The notes under the pieces: generated by a model
Told to the model about the DNA's origin: nothing
What the model saw: only the letters and a program-made list of their open reading frames with translations
Databases searched by the model: none
From: Streptomyces megasporus
GTDB lineage: Bacteria; Actinomycetota; Actinomycetes; Streptomycetales; Streptomycetaceae
Assembly (NCBI RefSeq): GCF_000718985.1
Contig: NZ_JODL01000030.1
Span: forward strand, 43,917 to 107,916
DNA length: 64,000 bases
Direction of reading: 5' to 3'
Shown here: positions 1 through 8,895 of the stretch, piece by piece
Numbering within the stretch: position 1 is the stretch's first letter
Layout: the number at the start of each line of letters is the position of its first letter
Position numbers and translations under genes: made by a program

Positions 1-386
1 GCGAACGGCACGTCCATCCGGTTCACCTGCCGGATGAGCACCGGGCGGCCCCGGCGGGCCACGATCAGCGGGGCGAACTGCCCGTTGTAGCCGCGTATCG
101 GGGTGGGAGCGCCCGGCAGCAGCTCGACGCGGGACTCCGCGGTGGTCAGTTGGTGGAAGTCGTGGCCGATCATGCGGCGGGGGCGCAGCGGCACCGGGAC
201 GTGCAGCGGCACGGTGAAGGGCTCGGTGGCGGAGGTCCGCGGCGAGGGCGCCTTGCCCCGGCGCCGGGACGGGGCGGGCCGCTGCGGCGGCGGGGTGGCC
301 GCCCAGGAGGAACCGGCCGCGGGCAGCACGGCGGCGGTGCCGAGCACGGCCGCGTTCCTGACGAGGTGTCTTCGGGAGAGGGTCAC
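1..386 (-). CDS. Multicopper oxidase, N-terminal part (truncated by window edge)
   Basis: Only the first ~128 residues are visible. The GTG start at 386 has an AGGAAAG-like ribosome site 7 nt upstream. The N-terminus (MTLSRRHLVRNAAVLGTAAV) has twin arginines followed by a hydrophobic stretch, so a Tat signal is likely and the enzyme is probably exported folded with its copper. The visible end (GYNGQFAPLIVARRGRPVLI) matches the first cupredoxin domain of CotA/phenoxazinone-synthase/bilirubin-oxidase-type multicopper oxidases, which oxidise phenols and aminophenols using O2. The copper-binding HxH motifs would lie beyond the window. It is a different strand and operon from the RiPP genes, so pathway membership is unproven. 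It is noteworthy because an o-aminophenol acid pathway lies 16 kb away. Confidence 0.72.
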   Translation of the reverse strand, partial: MTLSRRHLVRNAAVLGTAAVLPAAGSSWAATPPPQRPAPSRRRGKAPSPRTSATEPFTVPLHVPVPLRPRRMIGHDFHQLTTAESRVELLPGAPTPIRGYNGQFAPLIVARRGRPVLIRQVNRMDVPF

Positions 387-442
387 GATGGCGCTTTCCT
401 TTTCGGTTCGGGGACGACGGGCCTGTGGCGGGCGGGCCGGTG

Positions 443-1081
443 TCAGACGCGAGTCATGGCGGCCTGCCAGGCCCGTACGGTGCCCGGGGAGAAGGCGACT
501 TCGAGGTCGGCCGGTTCGAGGGAGTCGACACGCCAGCCGTCCGCGAAGGCGGTCCTGATGTCGCTCTCGGAGATCCGGTGGGGACCCCATTCACCGGGTT
601 CGCGGTCGCTCCAGCACATCAGGAAGTACCGGCCGCCGGTCGGGACCACCGCGCCGAGGGACCTCACCAGCGCCGGACGGTCGTCCGGCGCGAAGCAGTG
701 GAAGAAACCGACGTCGACGACGGTGTCGAACCGCTCCCCCAGTTCGGGCAGCCTCGTCCCGTCCCAGACCAGGAAGCGGACGTCCAGTCCGCGTTCGCGC
801 GCCTTCCGCCGAGCGAGCTCGATGCCGCTCGGCGCGGCGTCGACCCCCGTGGTCTCCAGACCGTGCTCCGCGATCATCAGGGCGTTGTCCCCGCTGCCGC
901 AGCCCACGTCCAGCACCCTGCCGCGCAGGGCTCCGTCACGTGCGAGCCGCACCAGAGCGCTCTGGGGACGGCCGATCTCCCAGCCCGCGCCGGGTTCACC
1001 GGCGTAGTGCGCCTCGAAGATCTCCACTCCGCTGCCCGTCGGCAAGCCCCCCGTGGGCGTCCGACCAGTTGTACCGGTCAT
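443..1081 (-). CDS. Class I SAM-dependent methyltransferase
   Basis: A 212-residue Rossmann-fold methyltransferase. Motif I is VLDVGCGSGDNAL (about residues 57-69), followed by the acidic motif II segment TTGVDAAPSGIELARRKA. The post-motif region VDVGFFHCF resembles thiopurine-methyltransferase and TehB-like small-molecule methyltransferases. The substrate cannot be read from the sequence. The gene is divergent from the RiPP operon, sharing a 355-bp intergenic region with it, so it may be a tailoring enzyme or simply a neighbour. ATG at 1081 is the first good start. Family confident, role unknown. Confidence 0.8.
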   Translation of the reverse strand: MTGTTGRTPTGGLPTGSGVEIFEAHYAGEPGAGWEIGRPQSALVRLARDGALRGRVLDVGCGSGDNALMIAEHGLETTGVDAAPSGIELARRKARERGLDVRFLVWDGTRLPELGERFDTVVDVGFFHCFAPDDRPALVRSLGAVVPTGGRYFLMCWSDREPGEWGPHRISESDIRTAFADGWRVDSLEPADLEVAFSPGTVRAWQAAMTRV

Positions 1082-1436
1082 ATCTGCCTCCTGTCGGCCC
1101 GCCCATACGATCGGGACGGGCCCAGCCGAAGAACCACGGCTAAGTCGCCGTCACCTTACTCGCTCATTTGTCACGGACAGATATCAATGATCGATGTCAC
1201 ATGGATTCGTGACACATGTCAGGTAACCGTTCCACGCCCGTTGTCCCGGACGGATGAACCATGCAAGATGATCAGCAAATTCCACAGGGTCGGCAAATCT
1301 CTGGCCCGGCCCACCGAAGCCGCAGACGACCGAGCCGGCTTTTCTTCCGCTTTCCCGACCATTCCCGAGCACGCGCCTTCCGCCCACCGAACGGAGTCGG
1401 CGGGGCACGGCCGGACCTTCGACCGCGAACAGGTGG
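1082..1436. other. Intergenic control region of the RiPP operon
   Basis: 355 bp between the divergent methyltransferase and the first RiPP gene, without a plausible gene. Positions about 1150-1225 are less GC-rich than the surroundings and contain several GTCAC/GTGAC/TGTCA words. They also carry the 20-bp box shared with both leader copies (annotated separately). The operon promoter is probably here. About 210 bp separate the box from the first start codon, so a long 5' leader is possible. Confidence 0.5.
1203..1222 (+). promoter_or_regulatory. Shared upstream box, operon copy
   Basis: GGATTCGTGACACATGTCAG matches the box upstream of the two leader copies (GGAATCGTGATAAATGTCAG) at 17 of 20 positions. 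It contains TGACA-N2-TGTCA, a short inverted repeat that could be an operator. Alternatively TGAYAMAT could be part of a -10 region. It lies 214 nt before the operon start. Co-regulation of operon and leader genes is inferred from the match only. Confidence 0.5.
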
Positions 1437-2570
1437 ATGAGTGTGACCGTTGGTGCAGCGACCGCCACCGGGGCGGACACCGGTCAGGCGGCGGGGCTCC
1501 GCCTGTACACCCGGACCCCGGTGACCCCGCAGTGGCTGGCCCGCACGGTGGTGCCCGCCGCCCGCGCCCTCCGCGACGACCACGGGGCTTCCCTGGTGTA
1601 CCTGCGGCGCGGCTGGCTGCACGGCCCCCACGTGGAACTCCACGGCCGGGCCGACCGGGGCGGCGAACTGCCCTGGGACATGATCGGCCGGCTCCTGGAC
1701 GCCGGGCCGGAACCGCGGTCGGGCGCGCTCACCGAGGAGGAGTACCTGGCCCAGGCGCGTGAACTGGGGCGCCTGGAGCGGGTTCCCCCGCCCTACCTGC
1801 CGATGCGGCCGCACGGAACGGTCGAGCCGATCCCCGTCGACGACGCCGCTCGGTGGCCCCAGCCCCTGGACAGTCTGCGTGAAATGGCGCTGGGCCGGAT
1901 GTGCGTACCACTGATGGACATGCTCGAAGAAATCACCCGGGATCGCTCGAAGGCCTCCCTGCGGCTGGCCGAGGCATTTACCGCACTGGCCGATTCGCAT
2001 CATTCCGGGGCCGCTTACGGGACTTTCTCCCTGCGTTCCCATTCCGAGGCTTTCATGGCCTGGGCGTCCGCTCGGAAGGATCCACGCCCGGCGTTCAACA
2101 AACGTTTGAACAATGATTCCCCGCAGTTTCGCGAAACAGTGGGCAAGGCCCTCGCGGGCGAATACGGACCGCACGGCGCGGCCTGGCGCTCCGCGTTCGC
2201 GTACTGCATGGGCCTGTTCGACTCCGCGGTGGCCGCCGGAACGCTGACGCTGGCGGGGCTGGAGTCGCTGGGCGCCGGGTCCGACGACGCGCCGACGGGC
2301 CCGCCGGGCGCGGCCGACGGCTCCGAGGGCCGGCCCAGCGAGTTCCACCGCACCGTCGCCGCCACCGGGCTCGTCGACGACCCGCCCGAGTGGTTCGCCT
2401 CCTACCGCCTGTTGGTCAACCTCTTCTACCAGCAGCTCCCGCTGCTGGGGGTCTCCCCGATGCAGCGCTACTACATGTGCCACGCCATCGCCGAGACCGT
2501 GGACGAGGTCCTGGGCGCCTCCTGGCAGGAGCGGCTGCGTCGCATGCGGGACGGGGGCGGGGCACGATGA
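1437..2570 (+). CDS. LanB C-terminal-like protein, candidate thiopeptide pyridine synthase
   Basis: 377 residues, first gene of the RiPP operon. The N-terminal half (LRLYTRTPVTPQWLARTVVP, then LVYLRRGWLHGPHVELHGR) has the layout of the SpaB_C / thiopeptide-type bacteriocin biosynthesis domain. Two such proteins exist in this operon. In thiopeptide systems the separate SpaB_C-like proteins divide into a glutamate eliminase and a [4+2] cycloaddition enzyme that makes the central pyridine. The other copy (10458-11459) looks like the canonical eliminase, so this more divergent one is the pyridine-synthase candidate. That split is inference. It ends in ATGA overlap with the next gene. The ribosome site AGGTGG almost touches ATG 1437, so GTG 1443 is an alternative start. 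Confidence 0.6.
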   Translation: MSVTVGAATATGADTGQAAGLRLYTRTPVTPQWLARTVVPAARALRDDHGASLVYLRRGWLHGPHVELHGRADRGGELPWDMIGRLLDAGPEPRSGALTEEEYLAQARELGRLERVPPPYLPMRPHGTVEPIPVDDAARWPQPLDSLREMALGRMCVPLMDMLEEITRDRSKASLRLAEAFTALADSHHSGAAYGTFSLRSHSEAFMAWASARKDPRPAFNKRLNNDSPQFRETVGKALAGEYGPHGAAWRSAFAYCMGLFDSAVAAGTLTLAGLESLGAGSDDAPTGPPGAADGSEGRPSEFHRTVAATGLVDDPPEWFASYRLLVNLFYQQLPLLGVSPMQRYYMCHAIAETVDEVLGASWQERLRRMRDGGGAR

Positions 2571-5092
2571 ACACGACGGTGCCCGACGAGCCGGTGTGGA
2601 TGCTCCGCGTCAACCCGCTGCGCCGCTCCCGCCTCGGCGACCGGCGGCTCACCGGTCTCCTCGCGGACCTGGTGGACGCCGAACGCGCGGTGCGGGCGGC
2701 GGCCGACACCTGCTCGGACGTCCTGTACGAACTGGTCGCCGCGGCCGACGACCCCGACGAGCGCGGGCGGCTCATCGCCCTGCGCCGCGACATCCACAAC
2801 GACCGGCGCCCCCGTGCCGCGCTCGACCCCGAGCCCGCCGCCGTCGCCCACTGGCGGCAGGTCCGCGAGCACCGCGACGGGCTGCGGAGCCGGATCGCAC
2901 AGGAGTACCCGGAGGCGGCCGACCGCGAGCGGACGCGCCTGGCCGAGGTGCTGGGCGACGACGACCTCCGGCGCGCGCTGGCCCTGGTCGCCCCCGAGGT
3001 GGCCGGGTCCGCCGAGCGCTACCGCAGGGCCGCCGCCGGACGGGTGCCGGCCCGGATCCGCAAGACCGAACGGGGCCTGCTCCAGTACGTCACCCGGGCC
3101 ATGCTCCGCACCAGCCCGCTGTCCCGGTTCACCGCCGTCGGTCTCGCCCTGCCCGACGAGGACGGCATCGCCCCCGACGCGGTGCGGTTCGACGGCGCGA
3201 CCGCCTTCATGGGCCTGGACCGGGTGATGCTCGACTACGTGCTGGGCGGTCTGGAGGCCCGGCCGGGCGACCTGGACCCGCGGACGTGGGTGCAACTGCC
3301 GCCCACCTCGACCGTCGACCCGGGCAGCGGCAGGCTGTACTTCCTCCGCACCACCGAGCAGGGCGTAAAACGCCTGGCCGCCCCCCTGAACGGTTCCGTC
3401 CGGCCGCTGGTCGAGGCCACCGCCCTGGGACCGCGCCGGGCCGCCGCGGTGGCGGCGGACTTCGCCGCCCGCGCCGGCTGCTCCCCCCAGGAGGCGCTGA
3501 GGGCGGTGGCGAAGTCCGTGAGCGCCGGAATCCTGTGCGTCTGTCACGGCCCCGAGGACGGCGGCGCCGACTTCGAGGACCTGCTCCACCGACCGGCGTC
3601 CGCCGCGGCTCCCCTCCTGGAGGAGATCCGCGGCCTGCTGCCGGCACCGGCGGACGCGCCGCCCGCCGACCGCGAACGCGACCTGGCCCGGCTGAACTCC
3701 GCCCTGAGCCGGCTGAGCCTGGCGGCGGGGCGTCCCGCGCAGATCCTGGTGGAGGAGGACTACGTCGTCCCGCCCGTCCGGGTCGCCACCTCGGCCTGGC
3801 GGACCCGGTTGGACGACCTGGCCGCCGGGGTCGGGCTCCTCTCCGTCTTCGACCGGATGCACGACGTGCGGGCGCTGCTGAGCGCGGTGTTCACCGAGCG
3901 GTTCGGCGCGGGCGCCGAGGTGTCCCTGATCGAACACGCGGCGGACCTCGTCGGCGAGGTGTACCGCAGGGGCGGCGACTACGACGGCACGGTCGCGGCC
4001 GGCACCGGCCCCGCCGACGGGTCCCTGGACCGGCTGCAGGACCTGCGGCGCCGGATCACCGAGGCCCTGGGCGCCGAACTGGACCGGGCCGCCGAGCGCG
4101 GCGAGGACCTCGTCCTCACCGCCGCCGACGCCGCCGACCTCACCGCCGGCCTGCCCGACCGCTTCCGGCAGGGTCCGCTGGCGTACGGCGTGCTGGTCCA
4201 GCCGTGGCGGGACCGGCTGGTCTTCAACGACGCGTACGCCGGGCACGGCATGCTCTACGGCCGGTTCCTCGGCTACGACCGCGCGCTCGGCGGCGACGCC
4301 CTGGACCACACGGCGCGGCGGCTCACCGCCCAGTACGGCGCGGACGGCGCCCGGGTCGCCGAGGACCTCGGTCTGCACCGGCTCAACGTCAACGCCCACG
4401 TCCCGGTCCTCGCCGACGGGCTCCGGCCGGACGACTGGTTCCCCCTCCGGCTGGCGCACGATCCCGACACCGACGGCCTCACCATCCGCGACGCGGACGG
4501 CCGTGACCTGCGGGTGCTCACCCTGGGCGCGGGCCACCCCGAGCTGTTCCCGCCGCCGGTGCGGCTGGCGAGCTGGCTGCTCAGCGGCGGCCGGCTGTAC
4601 GAGGACCTGGTCGGCCGCTGGTACGCCGCCGCCGGACGGGACGACCGGCACACCCACCGCTGCCCCCGGCTGTCGGTCGGCTCGGCGGTGCTCGCCCGGC
4701 GCCGCTGGTACGGCGGCCGGGAACTGGCGGACGCCGTGGCGGCCGGTCCCGGCGAACACGACCGGCTGCTGGCCCTCACCGCCTGGCGCGCCCGCCACGG
4801 CGTGCCCGAGGAGGTCGTGCTCAAGACGCCGTTCGACGACGACTACCGGCAGGAGGCCGACACCTCCGGCGAGGACGCGCGGGAGCACCGCCGTCGCCAG
4901 AAGCCGCAGTACGTCGACCTCGCCGGCGCGCTGAACGTCCGCGTGCTGCCCCGGCTGATGGAGCGCCGCAGCGCCGGCTACGTGGAGGAGGCACTGCCCG
5001 GCGTCTCCGACGGCGACCACGCCGTCGAGTGGGTCGTCGAGATCGGCCGTGCTCCCGGCGGCCCGTTCGAGTACGGAGGGAAGACCGGATGA
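2567..5092 (+). CDS. LanB N-terminal-type dehydratase (glutamyl-tRNA-dependent Ser/Thr glutamylation)
   Basis: 841 residues, the size of stand-alone Lant_dehydr_N proteins of thiopeptide clusters (TbtB/LazB type). The family transfers glutamate from Glu-tRNA(Glu) to Ser/Thr side chains of the precursor. A separate SpaB_C protein then eliminates it to give dehydroalanine/dehydrobutyrine. Family-like segments include RKTERGLLQYVTRAMLRTSPLSRFTAVGL (about residues 165-195) and the C-terminal LAGALNVRVLPRLMERR. The C-terminal elimination domain of full LanB enzymes is missing, as expected for the split form. ATG at 2567 overlaps the previous stop (ATGA), and its own stop overlaps the next start (ATGA), so translation is coupled. 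Confidence 0.85.
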   Translation: MNTTVPDEPVWMLRVNPLRRSRLGDRRLTGLLADLVDAERAVRAAADTCSDVLYELVAAADDPDERGRLIALRRDIHNDRRPRAALDPEPAAVAHWRQVREHRDGLRSRIAQEYPEAADRERTRLAEVLGDDDLRRALALVAPEVAGSAERYRRAAAGRVPARIRKTERGLLQYVTRAMLRTSPLSRFTAVGLALPDEDGIAPDAVRFDGATAFMGLDRVMLDYVLGGLEARPGDLDPRTWVQLPPTSTVDPGSGRLYFLRTTEQGVKRLAAPLNGSVRPLVEATALGPRRAAAVAADFAARAGCSPQEALRAVAKSVSAGILCVCHGPEDGGADFEDLLHRPASAAAPLLEEIRGLLPAPADAPPADRERDLARLNSALSRLSLAAGRPAQILVEEDYVVPPVRVATSAWRTRLDDLAAGVGLLSVFDRMHDVRALLSAVFTERFGAGAEVSLIEHAADLVGEVYRRGGDYDGTVAAGTGPADGSLDRLQDLRRRITEALGAELDRAAERGEDLVLTAADAADLTAGLPDRFRQGPLAYGVLVQPWRDRLVFNDAYAGHGMLYGRFLGYDRALGGDALDHTARRLTAQYGADGARVAEDLGLHRLNVNAHVPVLADGLRPDDWFPLRLAHDPDTDGLTIRDADGRDLRVLTLGAGHPELFPPPVRLASWLLSGGRLYEDLVGRWYAAAGRDDRHTHRCPRLSVGSAVLARRRWYGGRELADAVAAGPGEHDRLLALTAWRARHGVPEEVVLKTPFDDDYRQEADTSGEDAREHRRRQKPQYVDLAGALNVRVLPRLMERRSAGYVEEALPGVSDGDHAVEWVVEIGRAPGGPFEYGGKTG

Positions 5093-6855
5093 GGATGAAG
5101 GCACGGCCGTACCTCCACTACGCGCCGGTACCGGGCGGGGTGTACCTCAGCGGGGCGGGCGCGCAGTTCGCCATGAAGGGCCCGGAGCTGCTGTTCAAGA
5201 TCGTCGACGTGTGCGTGCCCCTGCTGGAGGACGGCGCCACCGAGGACGAACTCGTCGCCGCCCTGGGGTCCGAGCGCGCCCGTCCGGCGGTGCGGAAGGT
5301 GACCGACGGGCTGCGCGGCCACGGCATGCTGCTGGACCTGGAACGGCTGACCGTGCCGGAGCCGCCGCGGGAGGTGCGCGAGAGGCACCCCGAGGCGCTG
5401 GCCTGGCTGGAGTCGGTCTCCGACGATCCCTACGCCCTCTTCGAGCGCTTCCGCGACGCGCGGATCCTGCTGTGCGGGCCGTCCCGGGTCGTGCTGCCCG
5501 CCGCCCGCGGCCTGGCCCGGGCGGGCGCCCGGCGGCTGAGGCTGGCGGCGCCCGACGCGGACGCCGTCTCCGCGACCGCGCTGCGGCTGGGCGCCGAGGT
5601 GCTGCCCGTCTCCCCGGAGAGCCTGGTCCGGGCGGCCGGGGACGCCGACGCCGTGCTGTACCACCGGGAGGAGACCGGGGCGGACGGGGAGTTCGGGACG
5701 GACTGGCTGCCGGAGGGCGTTCCGGTGGTGGCGGTCCGGGCGGTCGGCCCGCTGGTCCTGGCCGGCCCGGTCGTCCGCGATCGGGGCGCGCGCCGCCTGT
5801 GGGCCGACCTGGACGGGCGGGCCCGGCAGTGGGCGACGGCCGAGGACGCCGAGGGCGCCGCCCCGGCCGCGCGGCCCGCGGCGGACGCGCTGGCCGGGGC
5901 ACTCGCCGGCCAGGCACTGTTCGAGGCCCTGACCGAGGGTGCGGTGCCCGGCGAGGCCCACGTCCTGCACGGCGCGGAGGTCGCGGCCGAGCGGGTGCTC
6001 GTCCCGTCCCCCGTGGAGCCCGAGCACCCCCTGCGGGACCTGGCGGACGCCGAGCCCGCCGCCCTGCCGACACCGGAGGAAGCGGTACGGGCCGTCACCG
6101 CCGCCGCGGCTCCCTGGACCGGGCTGTTCGTCCTCGCGGGCGGCGCCGACCTGCCCCAGATGCCGCTCGCGCTGCGGGAGACGGAGTACCGCGCCGGGCG
6201 CACCGGAGGCGTCGCCTCCTGGGGACGGGACCAGCGGGCCGCGACCGTCGCCACCGCGCTGGAGACGCTGCGCGGCCTGGTGCCTTCGGGGTCCGGGGTC
6301 CCCGCCGCGGGCCTGACCGAGGAGCGCTGGCTGCTCGACGGGGTGCTGCGCCTGCTCGTGGCCGACGCCCGCCCCGTGGACGCCGCCCCGCCGGAGCCGG
6401 GGCCGGAGGCGGTCCTCGTCCGGAAGGGCCTGGCGGAGTACGGGGCCGGGGACGTCCGCACCCTGCTGCTGCACGTCCCCGGTGTGGACTGGCGGCTGTG
6501 TCGCGCCGAAGTCGACGGGGCACGGCCGGTCCTGGCCTGGGGCCGGGACGGCGCCGAGGCCGTGCGCGCCGCGCTCGGCACCGCCCTGGCGGCCGCCCAG
6601 GTGCGGCACCTGCGGGGCACGGGCGAGGGCGGCACGGTCCCCCGTGCGGTCCCGGAGGTCCACACGGACGTGCTGGCCACGGCCGACGGCGCGGCGATCT
6701 CCTCGTTGCGCGAGCAGGTCGCCGCGTACGCCGCCGCGACCGGGGTGCGCTACCGGGGCCACTGCCACCGCGCCGACCCCGTCCTGGGCGAACTCCCGGT
6801 CCACTACGGGCCGGTGCGGGTGTACTCCACCGGACGGGAGCGGGCCGATGGCTGA
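5089..6855 (+). CDS. RRE-containing Ocin-ThiF-like leader-binding protein (cyclodehydratase partner)
   Basis: 588 residues. The first ~85 residues (starting MRMKARPYLHYAPVPGGVYL) have the winged-helix layout of a RiPP recognition element. A ThiF/E1-like Rossmann region with degenerate motifs follows (ILLCGPSRVVLPAARGLARA, about residues 125-145). In azole-forming RiPP systems this F-type or C-type partner binds the leader peptide and presents the core to the YcaO enzyme. It sits directly before the YcaO gene with an 8-bp overlap and is coupled to the dehydratase gene by ATGA. It is the most likely docking site for the leader sequence found at 15042 and 15373. Confidence 0.78.
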   Translation: MRMKARPYLHYAPVPGGVYLSGAGAQFAMKGPELLFKIVDVCVPLLEDGATEDELVAALGSERARPAVRKVTDGLRGHGMLLDLERLTVPEPPREVRERHPEALAWLESVSDDPYALFERFRDARILLCGPSRVVLPAARGLARAGARRLRLAAPDADAVSATALRLGAEVLPVSPESLVRAAGDADAVLYHREETGADGEFGTDWLPEGVPVVAVRAVGPLVLAGPVVRDRGARRLWADLDGRARQWATAEDAEGAAPAARPAADALAGALAGQALFEALTEGAVPGEAHVLHGAEVAAERVLVPSPVEPEHPLRDLADAEPAALPTPEEAVRAVTAAAAPWTGLFVLAGGADLPQMPLALRETEYRAGRTGGVASWGRDQRAATVATALETLRGLVPSGSGVPAAGLTEERWLLDGVLRLLVADARPVDAAPPEPGPEAVLVRKGLAEYGAGDVRTLLLHVPGVDWRLCRAEVDGARPVLAWGRDGAEAVRAALGTALAAAQVRHLRGTGEGGTVPRAVPEVHTDVLATADGAAISSLREQVAAYAAATGVRYRGHCHRADPVLGELPVHYGPVRVYSTGRERADG

Positions 6856-8836
6856 CCACCCGCCGGCCGCCGAGGCCGCCGAAACCACCGCCGTCGCCAC
6901 CGCTGTCACCACCGCCGCCGTCGCCGCTGTCGCCGACGGCCTCGACGGTGCGTGGTCCGAGGCGCTCGAACCGCTGCTCCGCACCGCTTCGGGCGGGGTG
7001 TCCCTGGGCCACGGCTGGGACCTGGAACGGGAACGCGACCACTGGCGGCGCGCCGCCGAGGGACGCACCGAGCACCTGTCGGTGCGGATCCACGACGACG
7101 AGGTGCTCGTCGGGCCGCGCTGGGTCCCGGACACCGACGCGGGCTGCGCGGGCTGCGCCGAGGTACGGGCCCGCGTGGCCGTGACCCACCCGTTGGTGGC
7201 CGACCTGACGGAGCCCTGCTCCCGGCCCGCCCCCCGCCGTCCGGCGCTGCTCCCGATGCTGACCGCCGCCGCGGAGCACTTGGCCGAACGCCCACTGCGC
7301 CCCGGTGAGCTGTACGCCGTCGGGCGGCGGACCGTCCGCCGCCACCGGGTGGTGCGCGCCTTCGACTGTCCGGTGTGCGCCCCGGCGCCGGCCGCGCGGG
7401 AGGCCGCCGGGCCGGTCCCCTCCCCGCTTCCCCCGCCGCTCCCGGAACCGCTGGTGCTGCGCGACCGTCCCGCGTCCCCCCAGGACCCCGTCCGGGGCAC
7501 CGGCGGCAGCCGCCTGCTGCGGCCGGGCGCGCTCCGCGAGAAGCTGGTCGACCCCCGCTTCGGGCCGGTGCTGGAGGTGGTCCGCGAGTCCCGCGCCCCG
7601 TTCGCGATGAGCATGGCCGCCGCGCTGGAGTCCATCGCCATGGGGTACGGGCGGGCGTTCACCTTCGCCGAGGCCGAGCCGGTCGCCATCCTGGAGGCGT
7701 ACGAGCGGATGGCCGGCTTCCCGCACGCCGCCCCGGTCCTCACCGACCTGGCCCACCGGGACATTCGCGACATCGCGCTGGACCCGCGGACGCTGGGCCG
7801 GTACACGCCCGAGCAGCTCGCGCATCCGAGCTGCCGGGTGATGCCCAGTGACCTCGACACCCCGATGGACTGGGTGTGGGGCCACGACCTGGACACCGGG
7901 GAACCGCTGCTCGTCCCGGCCGACATCGGCTTCTACCAGTACGACTACCGCTACCGGAAGGACCGTTGGGCCGCCCGGGCCGAGGGCGCCGCGCCCAGAC
8001 GGCACTTCTTCCACGAGTCCTCCAGCGGCTGCGCGCTGGGCTCCTCCCTGGAGGAGGCGGCCCTCCACTCGCTGCTGGAACTCGCCGAGCGCGACGCCTT
8101 CCTGATCTCCTGGCACCGTGCCCTGCCCCTGCCGTCGATCGACCCGGCCACGGTGACCGATCCGGTCTCCCGCCGACTGCTGGCACTGGTGGAGTCCCGC
8201 GGTTTTGACGTCCACCTGCTGGTCGCCACACAGGACATCGGGGTGCCGGTGGTCTGGGCGCTGGGGGTCAACCGCACCGGAGGCTTCCCCGCCACGTTCT
8301 CCGCCGCGGGGTCCGGGATCCGCCCGGAGTCCGTGGTGCGCGCCGCCCTGTGGGAGCTGGGGCAGATCGTCACCGATCCCGTCGAGTGGAGCCGGGCGGA
8401 GGCGGAGGCGATGCTGGACGACCCGTGGCGGATCGAGGTGCTCGACGACCACCTCCGGCTCTACACGCTGCCGGAGAGGCGGGACCGGGTCACCACCGTG
8501 CTCGGCGGCCCCCGGATCGCCCTGGCCGACGCCTTCCCGGGCTGGCCCGAGACGTTGGAGCGGGCCGCGGCGGGCGACGTGCGCGGCGCGCTGGAGTACG
8601 TGCGGGGGCTGTACGCCGCCGCCGGGCTGGACCGCATCGTGCTCGTCGACCAGACCACCCGCGACCACGCCGACCTGGGCACCGCCGTCGCCAAGGCCGT
8701 CGTCCCCGGAATCCTCCCGATGTGCTTCGGCCACGCGCACCAGCGGCTGGTGGGCCTGCCCCGGCTGACCTCCGCGCTGGTCGGCACCCCCTCGGAGCAC
8801 GGAAGCGCCCCCTTCGACCCGCATCCGTTCCCCTGA
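6848..8836 (+). CDS. YcaO cyclodehydratase (azoline-forming)
   Basis: 662 residues. The N-terminal ~230 residues contain two CxxC pairs (CAGC about residue 100, CPVC about residue 176) that could hold a structural zinc, as in ThiF-like N-terminal domains of TOMM cyclodehydratases. The YcaO domain follows: MAAALESIAMGYGRAF (about residue 255) and SSGCALGSSLEEAALHSLLE with ELAERDAF (about 390-420) are ATP-site and core motifs. The protein ends in a proline-rich tail (DPHPFP), typical of azoline-forming YcaO enzymes. The family uses ATP to cyclise Cys/Ser/Thr of the core to thiazolines/oxazolines. Start ATG 6848 overlaps the upstream gene. Confidence 0.9.
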   Translation: MADHPPAAEAAETTAVATAVTTAAVAAVADGLDGAWSEALEPLLRTASGGVSLGHGWDLERERDHWRRAAEGRTEHLSVRIHDDEVLVGPRWVPDTDAGCAGCAEVRARVAVTHPLVADLTEPCSRPAPRRPALLPMLTAAAEHLAERPLRPGELYAVGRRTVRRHRVVRAFDCPVCAPAPAAREAAGPVPSPLPPPLPEPLVLRDRPASPQDPVRGTGGSRLLRPGALREKLVDPRFGPVLEVVRESRAPFAMSMAAALESIAMGYGRAFTFAEAEPVAILEAYERMAGFPHAAPVLTDLAHRDIRDIALDPRTLGRYTPEQLAHPSCRVMPSDLDTPMDWVWGHDLDTGEPLLVPADIGFYQYDYRYRKDRWAARAEGAAPRRHFFHESSSGCALGSSLEEAALHSLLELAERDAFLISWHRALPLPSIDPATVTDPVSRRLLALVESRGFDVHLLVATQDIGVPVVWALGVNRTGGFPATFSAAGSGIRPESVVRAALWELGQIVTDPVEWSRAEAEAMLDDPWRIEVLDDHLRLYTLPERRDRVTTVLGGPRIALADAFPGWPETLERAAAGDVRGALEYVRGLYAAAGLDRIVLVDQTTRDHADLGTAVAKAVVPGILPMCFGHAHQRLVGLPRLTSALVGTPSEHGSAPFDPHPFP

Positions 8837-8895
8837 CCCCGCCCGGACCCGGCCCGCCCCGACCACACCAGCACCAGCACCAGCACGGAGAGCGC

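Noticed and set aside
4978..7926. 982-residue open frame on the minus strand opposite the RiPP genes
   Set aside because: Composition is Arg/Ser/Gly-rich with no family features. It is the antisense shadow of three well-supported plus-strand genes in high-GC DNA.
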